A DNA stretch of 64,000 nucleotides from Bacillota bacterium. Its GTDB lineage: Bacteria; Bacillota; Clostridia; Acetivibrionales; DTU013. The notes below the pieces were generated by a model. That model was not told where the DNA came from, searched no databases, and worked only from the letters and a program-made list of their open reading frames with translations. The stretch spans positions 171,523-235,522 of the forward strand of contig JAEZRE010000009.1 of assembly GCA_023412915.1 (NCBI GenBank). Reading direction: 5' to 3'. A program made the position numbers and the translations under genes. Below are positions 24,868 through 33,476 of the stretch, in pieces. The stretch's first letter is position 1. Every line of letters starts with the position of its first letter.

Positions 24868-25841
24868 GGACCCATAACGATTTGGACCTCGTGGGTTTTA
24901 CCGTCTGAAAAGTTTGGCAATAAATTGCCGAGGTATTCCACCTGATCGACGACTATCTTCCTCACTTCGCACGGAGCGGTGGAGAAGCCGGTAAACGAAA
25001 TTTTATACAGGGCGTTCCTGAAATACCTGCTTATCTCGCAGAGTGTAAATTTCTCAGGGACGCAGGGATCGACATAAAGCCCGTCGAAACCGGGCTTTAT
25101 GCCCATGATCCATTCGGTGGTCTCTTTGAGACCCCATTCCCCGGAGGTTCCGGACCAGTACCTGCCCGCATATTCCCTGCTGAAGAGGCTTATTATCCCA
25201 AGCATATAGGATCTGATGAATTCCCTTATTTCTTCGCAGCAGCATTTTTTGTAGTTAGGGCCTTTACCGCAGCGGCATTCACCGTGCTTCAGGAAGTCCA
25301 GCACGCCGGTTATCTGTTTTTCGTCGGAAAAGGCGGGACCGCAAGCCGCGGTGACCTGTTTAAGCTTTTTGGAAGCCAGAGCCGCGCCGAAGTATACGTT
25401 GGAGTAACCGCACAATTTAACGAAGTCCCTGCCGATATATGAAAACAGTCCGGCGGCTATGATGTTTTCGGGAAAAGTCATGGAACATGCCAGCAATTGC
25501 TTGCAGAAGGTATCATACGCATATTCGAGGTGATAGTACAGTGGGGATTCTCCCGGTTCGTACTGAACCTTACCGCTTTGTTCGCTCAAATGCATCCTGA
25601 ACGATCTGCCGATGAATCGAAGGCTTTCATCCAATATCTCAAACCTTCCCGTTTCCTTGATATATTCTATCGTAATATGAATGAACCAGAGCGGAAACAG
25701 ATCGACTCCGCCCAGCCTGTAACTGTATATAAAACTGCCGTCTCCGTATTGAGCCGATGCCAGTTGGAATATCTGCTTCAACTCCATATCGAAGGATTTT
25801 TTCAAATGACTGAAGTTATCTTCCGCCAGACATCCCTGCAT
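24852..25841 (-). CDS. Truncated GH94-like protein with SEC-C cysteine motif, probably non-catalytic
   Basis: A 329-residue protein that I align by eye with the C-terminal half of the GH94 phosphorylase at 54709. Shared blocks are QLASAQYGDGSF (against LLQCQYTDGRAY), EYIKETGRFEILDE (against AYVKETGDLAFLDK), and WSGTSGEWGLKETTEWIMGIKPG with YVDPCVP (against LSGTAAWNMVASSQYILGVRPG with TVDPCIP). The GH94 N-terminal half and the catalytic DWND block are absent. In the middle lies CRCGKGPNYKKCC (about residues 189-201), a SEC-C type zinc motif. The start is firm: GGAGGAG seven bases upstream. Its end overlaps the adhE end by 16 bases, tail to tail. No signal peptide. It may bind sugar or protein; no enzymatic role can be claimed. 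Confidence 0.7.
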   Translation of the reverse strand: MQGCLAEDNFSHLKKSFDMELKQIFQLASAQYGDGSFIYSYRLGGVDLFPLWFIHITIEYIKETGRFEILDESLRFIGRSFRMHLSEQSGKVQYEPGESPLYYHLEYAYDTFCKQLLACSMTFPENIIAAGLFSYIGRDFVKLCGYSNVYFGAALASKKLKQVTAACGPAFSDEKQITGVLDFLKHGECRCGKGPNYKKCCCEEIREFIRSYMLGIISLFSREYAGRYWSGTSGEWGLKETTEWIMGIKPGFDGLYVDPCVPEKFTLCEISRYFRNALYKISFTGFSTAPCEVRKIVVDQVEYLGNLLPNFSDGKTHEVQIVMGPYSPP

Positions 25842-25946
25842 AGTTAATCTCCTCCATTTCAATAGTACCTTAAGCCGCAGGGGGAGCACAGCTAACGAAT
25901 GTAATCCGCTGTTACGGGCAATGTCATTGTTTTGTCGCAATAAAAA

Positions 25947-25977
25947 TGACATGTGTCATTTTTGATTTCACATGTCA
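25947..25977. promoter_or_regulatory. Nested inverted repeats upstream of the GH94-like gene
   Basis: TGACATGTG and CACATGTCA form perfect 9-base arms 13 bases apart; the left arm is itself part of TGACA-TG-TGTCA. A further ATGTCATT copy lies at 25921. The cluster sits in the upstream region of the minus-strand gene and looks like a multi-site operator. No regulator can be named. Confidence 0.45.
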
Positions 25978-26016
25978 TTAATTATTGATGTATACCTACA
26001 GAATCGGCCATCATGC

Positions 26017-26664
26017 TTAGATTATATTGTGCCTCACGGCAAAAACAGCAAGCTGGGTGCGGCTCTTTAGATTCACCTTAAGCAGTATGGAAGATATCAG
26101 ATTCCGGATACTGCCTTCGGTCATATATAAAGCTGCGGCAATCTCCTTGTTGCTTTTTCCGAATACGATCATTTTAATTATTTCGATCTCTCTGTCCGTC
26201 AGTCCGAGCTCCTCTGTTTCGCCGGCTTCATTATTTACCGCGGTACTGGTCAGAAGCTTTCTTATTACACTGCTGTAGGCGTCTTCATGCATTACCCTCA
26301 GGCCTTTATTGATGCTTCTTATGGTAAGGATGAGCTCATCCGAATCGATATCCTTCAGCACATATCCGTCGGCGCCGTTTTTAAGGGCTTCCGCTATTTT
26401 CTCGTCGTCATTGAAGGTGGTAAGTATCAATACCTTCGTTCCGCCGCAGGATTCCTTGATAAGCCTTGTACCTTCGACCCCGTCGCAGACAGGCATTACG
26501 ATATCCATAAGGATGACGTCCGGTTTATATTCCTCGCACATCGAATACGCTTCGCTCCCATTGCCCACGCATCCTATCACCTTGATGTCCTTATCCTGTT
26601 CAAGTATGAATTTCAGGCCTTCTCTTATAACCTTCTGATCATCCGCTATAACGACCCTTATCAT
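26017..26664 (-). CDS. NarL/LuxR-family response regulator
   Basis: A 215-residue regulator: receiver domain with VIADDQ, phospho-acceptor Asp in VILMDIVMPVCDG, Thr in LTTFND and Lys in VLKDIDSDEL, then a LuxR helix-turn-helix (about residues 150-210; LTDREIEIIKMIVFGKSNKEIA). It is the second gene of a minus-strand operon, 54 bases after the histidine kinase gene. This type pairs with HisKA_3 kinases of the LiaS/DesK class. Targets are unknown; neither the GH94-like gene nor agmatinase shows a clear recognition site. Confidence 0.93.
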   Translation of the reverse strand: MIRVVIADDQKVIREGLKFILEQDKDIKVIGCVGNGSEAYSMCEEYKPDVILMDIVMPVCDGVEGTRLIKESCGGTKVLILTTFNDDEKIAEALKNGADGYVLKDIDSDELILTIRSINKGLRVMHEDAYSSVIRKLLTSTAVNNEAGETEELGLTDREIEIIKMIVFGKSNKEIAAALYMTEGSIRNLISSILLKVNLKSRTQLAVFAVRHNII

Positions 26665-26718
26665 TTATGGTACCCCCAATAGTTTGATTCCGCTTATTAT
26701 GTTTATCACGCCAAAAGC

Positions 26719-28512
26719 TCAGCCTGCTTCGGCTTCCCTCCCGGGAAGCTCGACGAATATGTTGAAGCCGTTTTCGCCGTCAGAGCCGTAGTGGATATTT
26801 CCGCCGAAGGAATTTATCCTCTGCTCCATGCCATTGAGGCCGAACCCCTTTTTGATATACTTGCAGCCGATCCCGTTGTCCTTGATCAGCACTTTCAGCT
26901 TGTCATCCGCAGAGTTCATGACGATATCCACGTGAGTTGCCTTCCCATGCCTCACGGAATTGGTCAGGGCCTCCTGGCAGAGCCTGTAGATAGCCTGTAC
27001 CTTGTCTTCCGGCAGGTCGTCGAACAATCCGTTCACAGTAACGTCTATCTTCATGCCCGCAGATTTGAAATCGTTTATAAGACGGAGTAGTGAGGCTTCG
27101 ATATTATTGTCCGCCAGTCTGCCGGGAGCGATGCCCATGATGGATTTTCTGAGCTCGTTCAGGCCTTCCTTTGCCATGAGTATCGTTTCGCTAATTTTTG
27201 CCCTTGCGGCGTCTAAATTGCTGCAGCAGAGGATCTCCGCCACTTTGAGCTGTGTGATGAGTACGGTCATCGTATGCCCCAGCGTATCGTGAACATCCCT
27301 TGAAAAACGCTGCCTTTCCTTGACTATTGCCAGCTCCTCCGCGGTCGCCGCGTATTGCTTGAGCTGTTCATTTTTTTCGATAAGCTGGTTGTTCAGGTAG
27401 GAAAGGATCTCGTTGTTTTCCTCGAGCTGCGCCATGGCGGTTTTTATCCGCGTATTGTCATCGAAGGTGATGATCCGCCCAAGTATATCCTTTTCCTCGA
27501 CGACGGGCTGGACGGTTACCTCGTAATACTTTCTCACAGGCTTGTCAATTATCAGCTCGCCCGTGAATACCTCCGCCGTGATTGAATTTACCGCTGAAAG
27601 TATGGCGTAATTGGCCGGAATATCGAGCATGTTCTTTCCGATATAGTCGTTCAGAAAGGCTATCGTGTCATTGTGCCTGACGGTTTTTCCGCCCGAGAAG
27701 TTTTCAATGAGCGATTTGTTAGTGCTGATCACCTTGTGAGAGGAATCGACTATGATTACGGCCATACTCAGGTTTTCAACGATCTTGTTGGAGGCCATCG
27801 GCGTTATGTTGAGGAAGCGATACCTCGAGATGATGAATATGATGAAGGCGTTGGCAATGAAAAAGGTGAGCGGCGTCAGCGTAATGTAGTCGGGATAGTT
27901 GCCGGATATCCCGATGAAATCCCGCACGTATTTTTCGAATACTATATAAAGCATCGGGATCATATAGGCCGCAAGGAGCAGGAAGGTCCGCGTCTTTTCG
28001 TACTTCTCCTGTAAGGTCGCATACCCTGTAAGGATAATAAAGCCTGCCGCGGTATACGCGACCGATATGACGAGGTTGATCCAGTAAAGGTAGTAATGAT
28101 GGATATATAGCCCGTAGAAAAGGTGATGATAACGGTTCGTCAAATAAGAGGCAAACAAGAGTAACACCGGTAGGGCAAATATGCCTACGAACTTTTTGTA
28201 GATGGCTTTGTTCACGTAATTAAGCGAAAACATGAGCCACCCGAAGCCGGTAAACCCGCCAAGCAACACGGCCGGTTTGCCGTACACCAGGTCCGCGGCG
28301 AAGGTGATCATGAACCTGTTGGTCACGAAGGTATCGGCATAAAGAGTTATTATGGAATATACGCTCCAAAGCGTGGTCATTATATGAAAAAATATAAAAC
28401 TGGACAGAAGCGGACTCTTTTTAGCAAAGAAGAAAAGGTAGACAAGAAGTCCGACGGACAATACAAGAAGGACCACATATAATGTTGCCCACGAAAAATA
28501 AAGTAACGTCAT
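26719..28512 (-). CDS. 7TM-PAS histidine kinase of the HisKA_3 type
   Basis: A 597-residue membrane sensor. About 220 N-terminal residues form seven transmembrane helices, as in the 7TM kinase N-terminal domain (PF16927). A PAS-like domain follows (about 235-355), then a short coiled coil, then the dimerisation domain with phospho-acceptor His in RDVHDTLGHTMTVLI (about residue 410) and a HATPase with VRHGKATHVDIVM, DNGIGC and GFGLNGMEQR. AGGA precedes the start. It signals to the NarL-type regulator encoded next. The ligand, perhaps a small hydrophobic or membrane signal, is unknown. Confidence 0.92.
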   Translation of the reverse strand: MTLLYFSWATLYVVLLVLSVGLLVYLFFFAKKSPLLSSFIFFHIMTTLWSVYSIITLYADTFVTNRFMITFAADLVYGKPAVLLGGFTGFGWLMFSLNYVNKAIYKKFVGIFALPVLLLFASYLTNRYHHLFYGLYIHHYYLYWINLVISVAYTAAGFIILTGYATLQEKYEKTRTFLLLAAYMIPMLYIVFEKYVRDFIGISGNYPDYITLTPLTFFIANAFIIFIISRYRFLNITPMASNKIVENLSMAVIIVDSSHKVISTNKSLIENFSGGKTVRHNDTIAFLNDYIGKNMLDIPANYAILSAVNSITAEVFTGELIIDKPVRKYYEVTVQPVVEEKDILGRIITFDDNTRIKTAMAQLEENNEILSYLNNQLIEKNEQLKQYAATAEELAIVKERQRFSRDVHDTLGHTMTVLITQLKVAEILCCSNLDAARAKISETILMAKEGLNELRKSIMGIAPGRLADNNIEASLLRLINDFKSAGMKIDVTVNGLFDDLPEDKVQAIYRLCQEALTNSVRHGKATHVDIVMNSADDKLKVLIKDNGIGCKYIKKGFGLNGMEQRINSFGGNIHYGSDGENGFNIFVELPGREAEAG

Positions 28513-28576
28513 ATAATATCCTTAAATGTTTCTTGTAACTATATTACCATTAATTTCATGGAGATTAAATAGCATA

Positions 28577-28605
28577 TTGTAGATAAGCCTTGAAGAGGTT
28601 ATAAT
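28577..28605 (+). promoter_or_regulatory. Promoter of the agmatinase-family gene
   Basis: TTGTAG, a 17-base spacer and TATAAT, about 120 bases before the chosen start. The leader contains a small GC-rich dyad (AGCCGGGCT). Confidence 0.6.
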
Positions 28606-28725
28606 CGGGATATGATTGAAACAGCCGGGCTGCAATTGGAGAAGGACGGGCTTGAAGCTTCCCGACGCCCATGAAAACCCGGCGTTTATAAAATGACGTT
28701 AAACAAGTCCGGAGGTTATTATTCT

Positions 28726-29583
28726 ATGGATGGACTCGCACTGCCCAGATTCATGGGATGTGATGCCGATATCGGCAACGCTGAGGTTGTAGTATTCGGA
28801 GCAGGCTTCGACGGCACGGTGACTTTCAGGCCGGGTTCAAGATTCGGCCCCGCCGCCATGCGTATGGAGTTTTACGGGCTTGAAACTTATTCACCCGTGC
28901 TGGACCGCGATCTGACAGATATAAAGGTATGCGACGGCGGCGACCTGGAACTGCCCTTCGGGAATACGGAAACTGCCCTTAAAATGATAGGAGCTGCGGC
29001 GGACAGTATTGTCAAAGCCGGCCAAAAGCCCTTTATGATAGGCGGAGAGCATCTTGTCACACTTCCGGCTTTTGAAGCCGTACATAAAAAGTATCCCGAT
29101 ATCTGCCTTCTGCACCTCGACGCGCATACGGACCTGCGGGAGGAGTATCTTGGGGAACAGCTCACGCACTCGGGCGTGGTCAGGAGAATATGGGACACGG
29201 TGGGAGACGGCCGGATATGGCAGTTGGGGATACGCAGCGGAATGAAGGAGGAATTTGCGTGGTCCGGGGAAGGACATACCTTTATGCGCCCGTTTGATCT
29301 TTCAGCCGCCGCGGAAGCGGTTTCGGCGCTTTCGGGCAGGCCTGTCTACCTTACGATAGACCTTGACGTGCTGGACCCGTCCGTAATGCCCGGGACAGGC
29401 ACTCCCGAACCCGGAGGAGTCACTTACAAGGAACTTGAAAAAGCTCTGCTATGTTTCAGGGAGCTCGATATAGTCGCGGCCGACGTAGTGGAACTGGCGC
29501 CCAAGCTCGACAGCACGGGAATATCGACCGCAGCCGCCTGCAAGGTCATGAGGGAAGTACTGCTGCTGATGGGGGGCAGGTAA
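28726..29583 (+). CDS. Agmatinase/arginase family ureohydrolase
   Basis: A 285-residue enzyme with all binuclear manganese motifs of the ureohydrolase family: GGEHLVTLP, LHLDAHTDLRE and TIDLDVLDPSVMPGTGTPEPGG. The latter, with TGTPEPGG, is the pattern of agmatinases, which split agmatine to putrescine and urea. The start at 28726 is preceded by GGAGG at 28711; an ATG 33 bases upstream lacks a ribosome site. It stands alone between two minus-strand genes, with no spermidine synthase gene next to it as is common elsewhere, so arginase or guanidinobutyrase activity remains possible. Confidence 0.88.
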   Translation: MDGLALPRFMGCDADIGNAEVVVFGAGFDGTVTFRPGSRFGPAAMRMEFYGLETYSPVLDRDLTDIKVCDGGDLELPFGNTETALKMIGAAADSIVKAGQKPFMIGGEHLVTLPAFEAVHKKYPDICLLHLDAHTDLREEYLGEQLTHSGVVRRIWDTVGDGRIWQLGIRSGMKEEFAWSGEGHTFMRPFDLSAAAEAVSALSGRPVYLTIDLDVLDPSVMPGTGTPEPGGVTYKELEKALLCFRELDIVAADVVELAPKLDSTGISTAAACKVMREVLLLMGGR

Positions 29584-29611
29584 GCGCATAATAATTATGT
29601 AATATCAACGA

Positions 29612-30514
29612 TTACTTATAAAACAGTCTGAAGATAATATCCTGGTTATAGTTGCCGAAACCCGAACCAAAAATTGTGACGCCGCCGGCATGAACGGCGT
29701 CGTCTTTTATTGTAACTCTGAAATGCCACTGTTTCCGGCGCAGATCAAGCTGCCGCAGTGTAACGTCGGAGATTTTCCTGCCATCCATATATGAACCGGT
29801 ATCGTCTATTTTCAATATTTTCAGCAAGCCGAACTGCCCTACTGATAGGCTCCACCACTCCGGCGTAAAGGTGCCTCTTTTTCCGCCGAAATCACCGGGG
29901 CTGGTCCACTTTCCTATCTCAATATCGTTTATCAAAAAGGTTATGTCCGACGGCCAGTTATTGTTGACTCCGGGCGCTTCGGAACCCAATTCCATTGATA
30001 TTTCGAGCGTTACCGGTTCCTGATCCGAAAGAAGATAGTTGGGCACTTTGTATTCCACAAAGCCCTTTGTAAACCAGAGTATTTTTGCGTTGACCCTTTC
30101 GGGATCAAGAAAATATCTGGGGTCGTCGAAATAGCCTATCATTTTTTCTGTAGTTGCAAGGCCGCAGGTCGGAACGACGCTGAAATCGGTATAATGCCCT
30201 ATGGGCAGCACGAATTCATGCACTTTTGAATTGATCCTGGTTTTCGAGGGAAAGTCGATTTCCAGCGAATCTATCTCCAGATGGCATAGCTTATAAGTGG
30301 AGCGACCTGAATGAATCCTTTCCGATCTGATCAGGCCGGATTTTTCAAGCTTGCCTATATGCATCGTCAGAATGGCGCTGCTCAAGCCGAGCTGATCCGC
30401 CATTTCTTTGACATTCATCGGCTTCACCGACAGCATCTCTATTATCCTTATTCTGGCGTCGTTTGCCAATGCCTTGAATAAATCCAGATTTTCCTCTGAT
30501 AAAGATATTTTCAA
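29612..30514 (-). CDS. ArsR-type regulator with large C-terminal sensing domain
   Basis: About 300 residues, started at TTG 30514 because GGAAGGTGG lies six bases before it. Residues about 10-85 form an ArsR winged helix (LFKALANDARIRIIEMLSVKPMNVKEMA, then SSAILTMHIGKLEKSGLI). The remaining 210 residues are beta-rich and aromatic (FTPEWWSLSVGQFGLLK; KQWHFRVTIKDDA; GVTIFGSGFGNYNQDI) and resemble a carbohydrate-binding beta sandwich, but I cannot name the family. It is divergent from the GH51 arabinofuranosidase gene, so control of arabinoside use is likely. No metal-binding ArsR cysteine motif is seen. Confidence 0.82.
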   Translation of the reverse strand: MKISLSEENLDLFKALANDARIRIIEMLSVKPMNVKEMADQLGLSSAILTMHIGKLEKSGLIRSERIHSGRSTYKLCHLEIDSLEIDFPSKTRINSKVHEFVLPIGHYTDFSVVPTCGLATTEKMIGYFDDPRYFLDPERVNAKILWFTKGFVEYKVPNYLLSDQEPVTLEISMELGSEAPGVNNNWPSDITFLINDIEIGKWTSPGDFGGKRGTFTPEWWSLSVGQFGLLKILKIDDTGSYMDGRKISDVTLRQLDLRRKQWHFRVTIKDDAVHAGGVTIFGSGFGNYNQDIIFRLFYK

Positions 30515-30583
30515 CTTAAAACCACCTTCCAATTAATATAATTATAAATTAGTTTGTATATATAGTAAAGTAAAATAGCCGTG

Positions 30584-30612
30584 TTGACTTATTTTGTGTA
30601 TGGATTTATTAT
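30584..30612 (+). promoter_or_regulatory. Promoter of the GH51 gene
   Basis: TTGACT, a 17-base spacer and TATTAT. An inverted repeat, ATTAGTTT at 30548-30555 and AAACTAAT at 30644-30651, brackets the promoter and could hold the two operator halves for the divergent ArsR-type regulator. Confidence 0.5.
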
Positions 30613-30672
30613 ATAATTAATATTGTTGTTAACCAATTAATAAAAACTAATATCGGTGTGGAGTGATAAGTC

Positions 30673-32175
30673 ATGAAAAAAGCAAGTGTCAAGCTAGACA
30701 AGGACTTTAGTATCGGTAAGGTCGACAAAAGGATTTTTGGATCGTTTGTCGAACAGTGGGGCCGTTCCGTATATGGGGGCATTTATGAGCCGGACCATCC
30801 GGCGGCTAATGAAAAAGGATTCCGGCAGGACGTAATCGATCTTGTAAGAGAGCTTCAGGTGCCGATAGTCCGCTATCCCGGCGGAAATTTTCTGTCGGGT
30901 TACAATTGGGAGGATGGGATCGGACCTGTTGAAAAAAGGCCTAAAAGGCTTGACCTGGCATGGGCCTCGATCGAAAGCAACCGGGTGGGCACCAATGAAT
31001 TTGCCGATTGGGCAAAGTATGCGGATACCGAAGTAATGATGGCGGTGAACCTGGGTACGGGCGGACCCGACGAGGCAAGGCATCTGGTTGAATATTGCAA
31101 CCATCCCGGCGGAACGTATTACAGTGACTTGCGCCGTTCTCACGGTTTCGAGAAGCCCCACGGCATAAAAACCTGGTGCCTCGGAAACGAGATGGACGGA
31201 CCCTGGCAAATCTGCCGCAAAACTGCCGAGGAGTATGGACGTATAGCCAGTGAAACCGCAAAGGTCATGAAATGGGTCGACCCCGACATAGAGCTTGTTT
31301 CCTGCGGAAGCTCGTTCAGCGGTATGCCAACGTTCGGCGAGTGGGAATCAACTACTCTCGGACATACGTACCAGTATGTCGATTATCTTTCACTTCATAC
31401 CTATTACAGGAACGACGAGAAGGGCACTGCCAACTTCCTTGCCCGCTCGTTGGATATGGATTATTTCATAAAATCTGTAATTTCCATTTGCGACTATATC
31501 AAGGCTAAAACCCACAGCAAAAAAACGCTCAATCTGTCCTTCGACGAATGGAATGTATGGTACCCGACAGAAATAACGCAAGATATGCGCTGGAAGAGTG
31601 CACAGTCTATCAACGAGAACATATACAACCTTCAGGATGCACTGGTCGTGGGCTGTATGCTCATTACGCTTCTCAAACACGCCGACCGTGTAAAGATGGC
31701 GTGCATGGCCCAGCTTGTGAATACGATTGCGCCGATAATGACTGTGACCGGAGGCGGTTCCTGGAGAAATACCATTTTCTATCCCTACCTGCATGCTTCG
31801 ACGTTCGGAAGGGGACAGGTGCTTCAAGCGTGTGTCAAATCCCCTGTGTACGACAGTGCTGATTTCTGTGACGTACCTTATATAGAAACAGTCGCCGTAT
31901 ATGATGATGAAAAGGATGAAATTGCGATGTTCTGTGTGAACAGGGACGAAGAGGACTCGATGCTGGTGGAAACCGATCTGAGGGCTTTCCCTGGATATGG
32001 GCTCATAGAACATGTTGTTCTGGAGCATGAGGACAGGAATGCAACGAACACATTTGAAAACCCATTAAACGTAGTACCGCATAACGGCGGTAACACAGTC
32101 GTTGAAGACGGCACTGCAAAATCGGTCCTTAACAAATTATCCTGGAATGTTGTCAGGTTTGGAAGAAAAAAATAA
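30673..32175 (+). CDS. abfA: GH51 alpha-L-arabinofuranosidase
   Basis: A 500-residue intracellular enzyme that removes arabinofuranosyl groups from arabinoxylan or arabinan oligosaccharides. Family GH51 landmarks are VDKRIFGSFVEQWGRSVYGGIY at the N-terminus, VRYPGGNFLSGYNWEDGIGP, the acid/base Glu in TWCLGNEMDGPWQ (about residue 174) and the nucleophile Glu in LSFDEWNVWY (about 294). The C-terminal beta domain follows. Length equals that of characterised Geobacillus and Clostridium enzymes. No signal peptide is present. It is transcribed away from the ArsR-type regulator and ends at a terminator, so it is a single-gene unit. Confidence 0.96.
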   Translation: MKKASVKLDKDFSIGKVDKRIFGSFVEQWGRSVYGGIYEPDHPAANEKGFRQDVIDLVRELQVPIVRYPGGNFLSGYNWEDGIGPVEKRPKRLDLAWASIESNRVGTNEFADWAKYADTEVMMAVNLGTGGPDEARHLVEYCNHPGGTYYSDLRRSHGFEKPHGIKTWCLGNEMDGPWQICRKTAEEYGRIASETAKVMKWVDPDIELVSCGSSFSGMPTFGEWESTTLGHTYQYVDYLSLHTYYRNDEKGTANFLARSLDMDYFIKSVISICDYIKAKTHSKKTLNLSFDEWNVWYPTEITQDMRWKSAQSINENIYNLQDALVVGCMLITLLKHADRVKMACMAQLVNTIAPIMTVTGGGSWRNTIFYPYLHASTFGRGQVLQACVKSPVYDSADFCDVPYIETVAVYDDEKDEIAMFCVNRDEEDSMLVETDLRAFPGYGLIEHVVLEHEDRNATNTFENPLNVVPHNGGNTVVEDGTAKSVLNKLSWNVVRFGRKK

Positions 32176-32181
32176 ATTGCT

Positions 32182-32240
32182 CAAATAAGGCACAGGCAAA
32201 TTGGGCTCCCAGGTGTTAAACCTCCGGGGAGCCTTATTTG
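32182..32240 (+). terminator. Terminator region after GH51, with two possible stems
   Basis: CAAATAAGGC (32182-32191) pairs perfectly with GCCTTATTTG (32231-32240). Inside, GGCTCCC (32204-32210) pairs with GGGAGCC (32227-32233). They share three bases at the right side. Transcription should stop here before the LacI promoter. Confidence 0.65.
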
Positions 32241-32262
32241 CGGGGTAAAACTGCTTGCGCGC

Positions 32263-32290
32263 TTGACAATACCCCTGCATTTGATAAAAT
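32263..32290 (+). promoter_or_regulatory. Promoter of the LacI-family gene
   Basis: TTGACA, a 16-base spacer and TAAAAT, close to the operator at 32295-32307. Confidence 0.6.
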
Positions 32291-32294
32291 GAAA

Positions 32295-32307
32295 GTTAAT
32301 CGTTTAA
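32295..32307. promoter_or_regulatory. LacI-family operator O1 (autoregulatory)
   Basis: GTTAATCGTTTAA, the reverse of which (TTAAACGATTAAC) matches the sites at 33387 and 33419 at 11 of 13 positions. It lies just after the -10 box and before the LacI start codon. Confidence 0.55.
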
Positions 32308-32317
32308 GAAATGGGAG

Positions 32318-33334
32318 ATGGTCAAAATCGCAGCGACAATCAAAGATGTAGCAAAACATGCCGGAGTATCTACCGCAACCATATCCAAGTATATCAATGG
32401 AGTTACGGTAAAGGAACAAAACAGGGTCAGGATTGAAGAAGCGATCCGCGTTCTTGATTTCAGGGTCAATACCATGGCCAGAGGGCTGAAAACCAATAAG
32501 ACTATGACCATCGGGGTCTTGATTCCCAGTCTGGAGAACATCTTTGCCACGAGTATCGTTTCCCATATAGAGGGGGTCTTTCTGCAAAACGGGTACAGTA
32601 CGATCATTTGTGATTATAACCGGGATATCGGCTTGGAGAATAGCAAGTTTGATTTCCTGATGAGCAAGAATGTCGACGGTGTAATTATTATGCCTCTGGG
32701 AATCACGGAAGAGAGGGTTCGGAATGCCATCGAAATGGATATTCCCGTCGTCTTGATCGACAGGCCCATGAAAAACGAAGAATGCGACGTGGTACTGGTG
32801 GATAACCTGAATGCGTCCTATAATGCTGTAGAACAGCTTATAATGAAGGGGCACAGGGAAATCGGCATAATCAGCGGGCCTCAGGATGTCTATACGGCCC
32901 AGGAGCGTCTGAAGGGATATTTGAGGATACATGAAGACTATGGGTTGAAAGTCAATAGCGAGAATATCAAATACGGAGATTACGAAATACAAAGCGGTTA
33001 TGACCGGATGAAGGAGTTTTTGAATTCGGAAAAGCTGCCGGATGCCATATTTATCACCAATTATGAAATGACCATAGGGGCTGTCATGGCGCTTAACGAA
33101 AGCAGTGTCAGCGTTCCCGGGGAACTATCCCTGATCGGCTTCGATAACGAACAGCTTGCGAAGATAGTCAAGCCGAAGCTGGCCATCGTAGTGCAACCGA
33201 TCCAGCAAATCGGCGAGTCTGCCGCCAACATAATTCTGAAACGCCTGAGAGGGGACAGGACCAACTACCCTTCATTATTAAGGCTGAAAACGGATCTGTT
33301 TACCGGACAGTCAATACGTGAACGGAACATCTGA
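32318..33334 (+). CDS. LacI family transcriptional regulator
   Basis: A 338-residue regulator. The N-terminal helix-turn-helix is ATIKDVAKHAGVSTATISKYING, with the hinge around LDFRVNTMARGLKTNKT, followed by a periplasmic-binding-protein-like sensor domain (GVLIPSLENIFATSI, VDGVIIMPLG, LSLIGFDNEQLA). GGGAG directly abuts the ATG at 32318, so the ribosome site is unusual, but no better start exists. The gene lies between the GH51 gene and the aldo/keto reductase-FucU-dehydrogenase operon. Sites of the same sequence occur at its own promoter and twice before that operon, so it likely controls both. The inducer is probably a sugar of that pathway. Confidence 0.92.
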   Translation: MVKIAATIKDVAKHAGVSTATISKYINGVTVKEQNRVRIEEAIRVLDFRVNTMARGLKTNKTMTIGVLIPSLENIFATSIVSHIEGVFLQNGYSTIICDYNRDIGLENSKFDFLMSKNVDGVIIMPLGITEERVRNAIEMDIPVVLIDRPMKNEECDVVLVDNLNASYNAVEQLIMKGHREIGIISGPQDVYTAQERLKGYLRIHEDYGLKVNSENIKYGDYEIQSGYDRMKEFLNSEKLPDAIFITNYEMTIGAVMALNESSVSVPGELSLIGFDNEQLAKIVKPKLAIVVQPIQQIGESAANIILKRLRGDRTNYPSLLRLKTDLFTGQSIRERNI

Positions 33335-33352
33335 AATAAACCGTAATAATTA

Positions 33353-33381
33353 TTGACAAACCAAGAGAAAATTGATACCTT
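33353..33381 (+). promoter_or_regulatory. Likely promoter of the reductase-mutarotase-dehydrogenase operon
   Basis: TTGACA at 33353-33358, a 17-base spacer and a poor -10 (TACCTT). The first LacI-type operator begins 6 bases later. Confidence 0.4.
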
Positions 33382-33386
33382 AAAAG

Positions 33387-33399
33387 TGAAACGATTAAT
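33387..33399. promoter_or_regulatory. LacI-family operator O2
   Basis: TGAAACGATTAAT, the same motif as at 33419 with one difference in 13. It lies just after the promoter. Confidence 0.6.
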
Positions 33400-33418
33400 A
33401 AAATAGTTATATTAAAAA

Positions 33419-33431
33419 TGAAACGTTTAAT
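33419..33431. promoter_or_regulatory. LacI-family operator O3
   Basis: TGAAACGTTTAAT, with the central AAACGTTT palindrome usual for this family. It is 32 bases, three helical turns, from O2. Confidence 0.6.
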
Positions 33432-33476
33432 GTTAACTGAAAACATTCAAAAATTAAGCATAAACGAGGTCAGATC

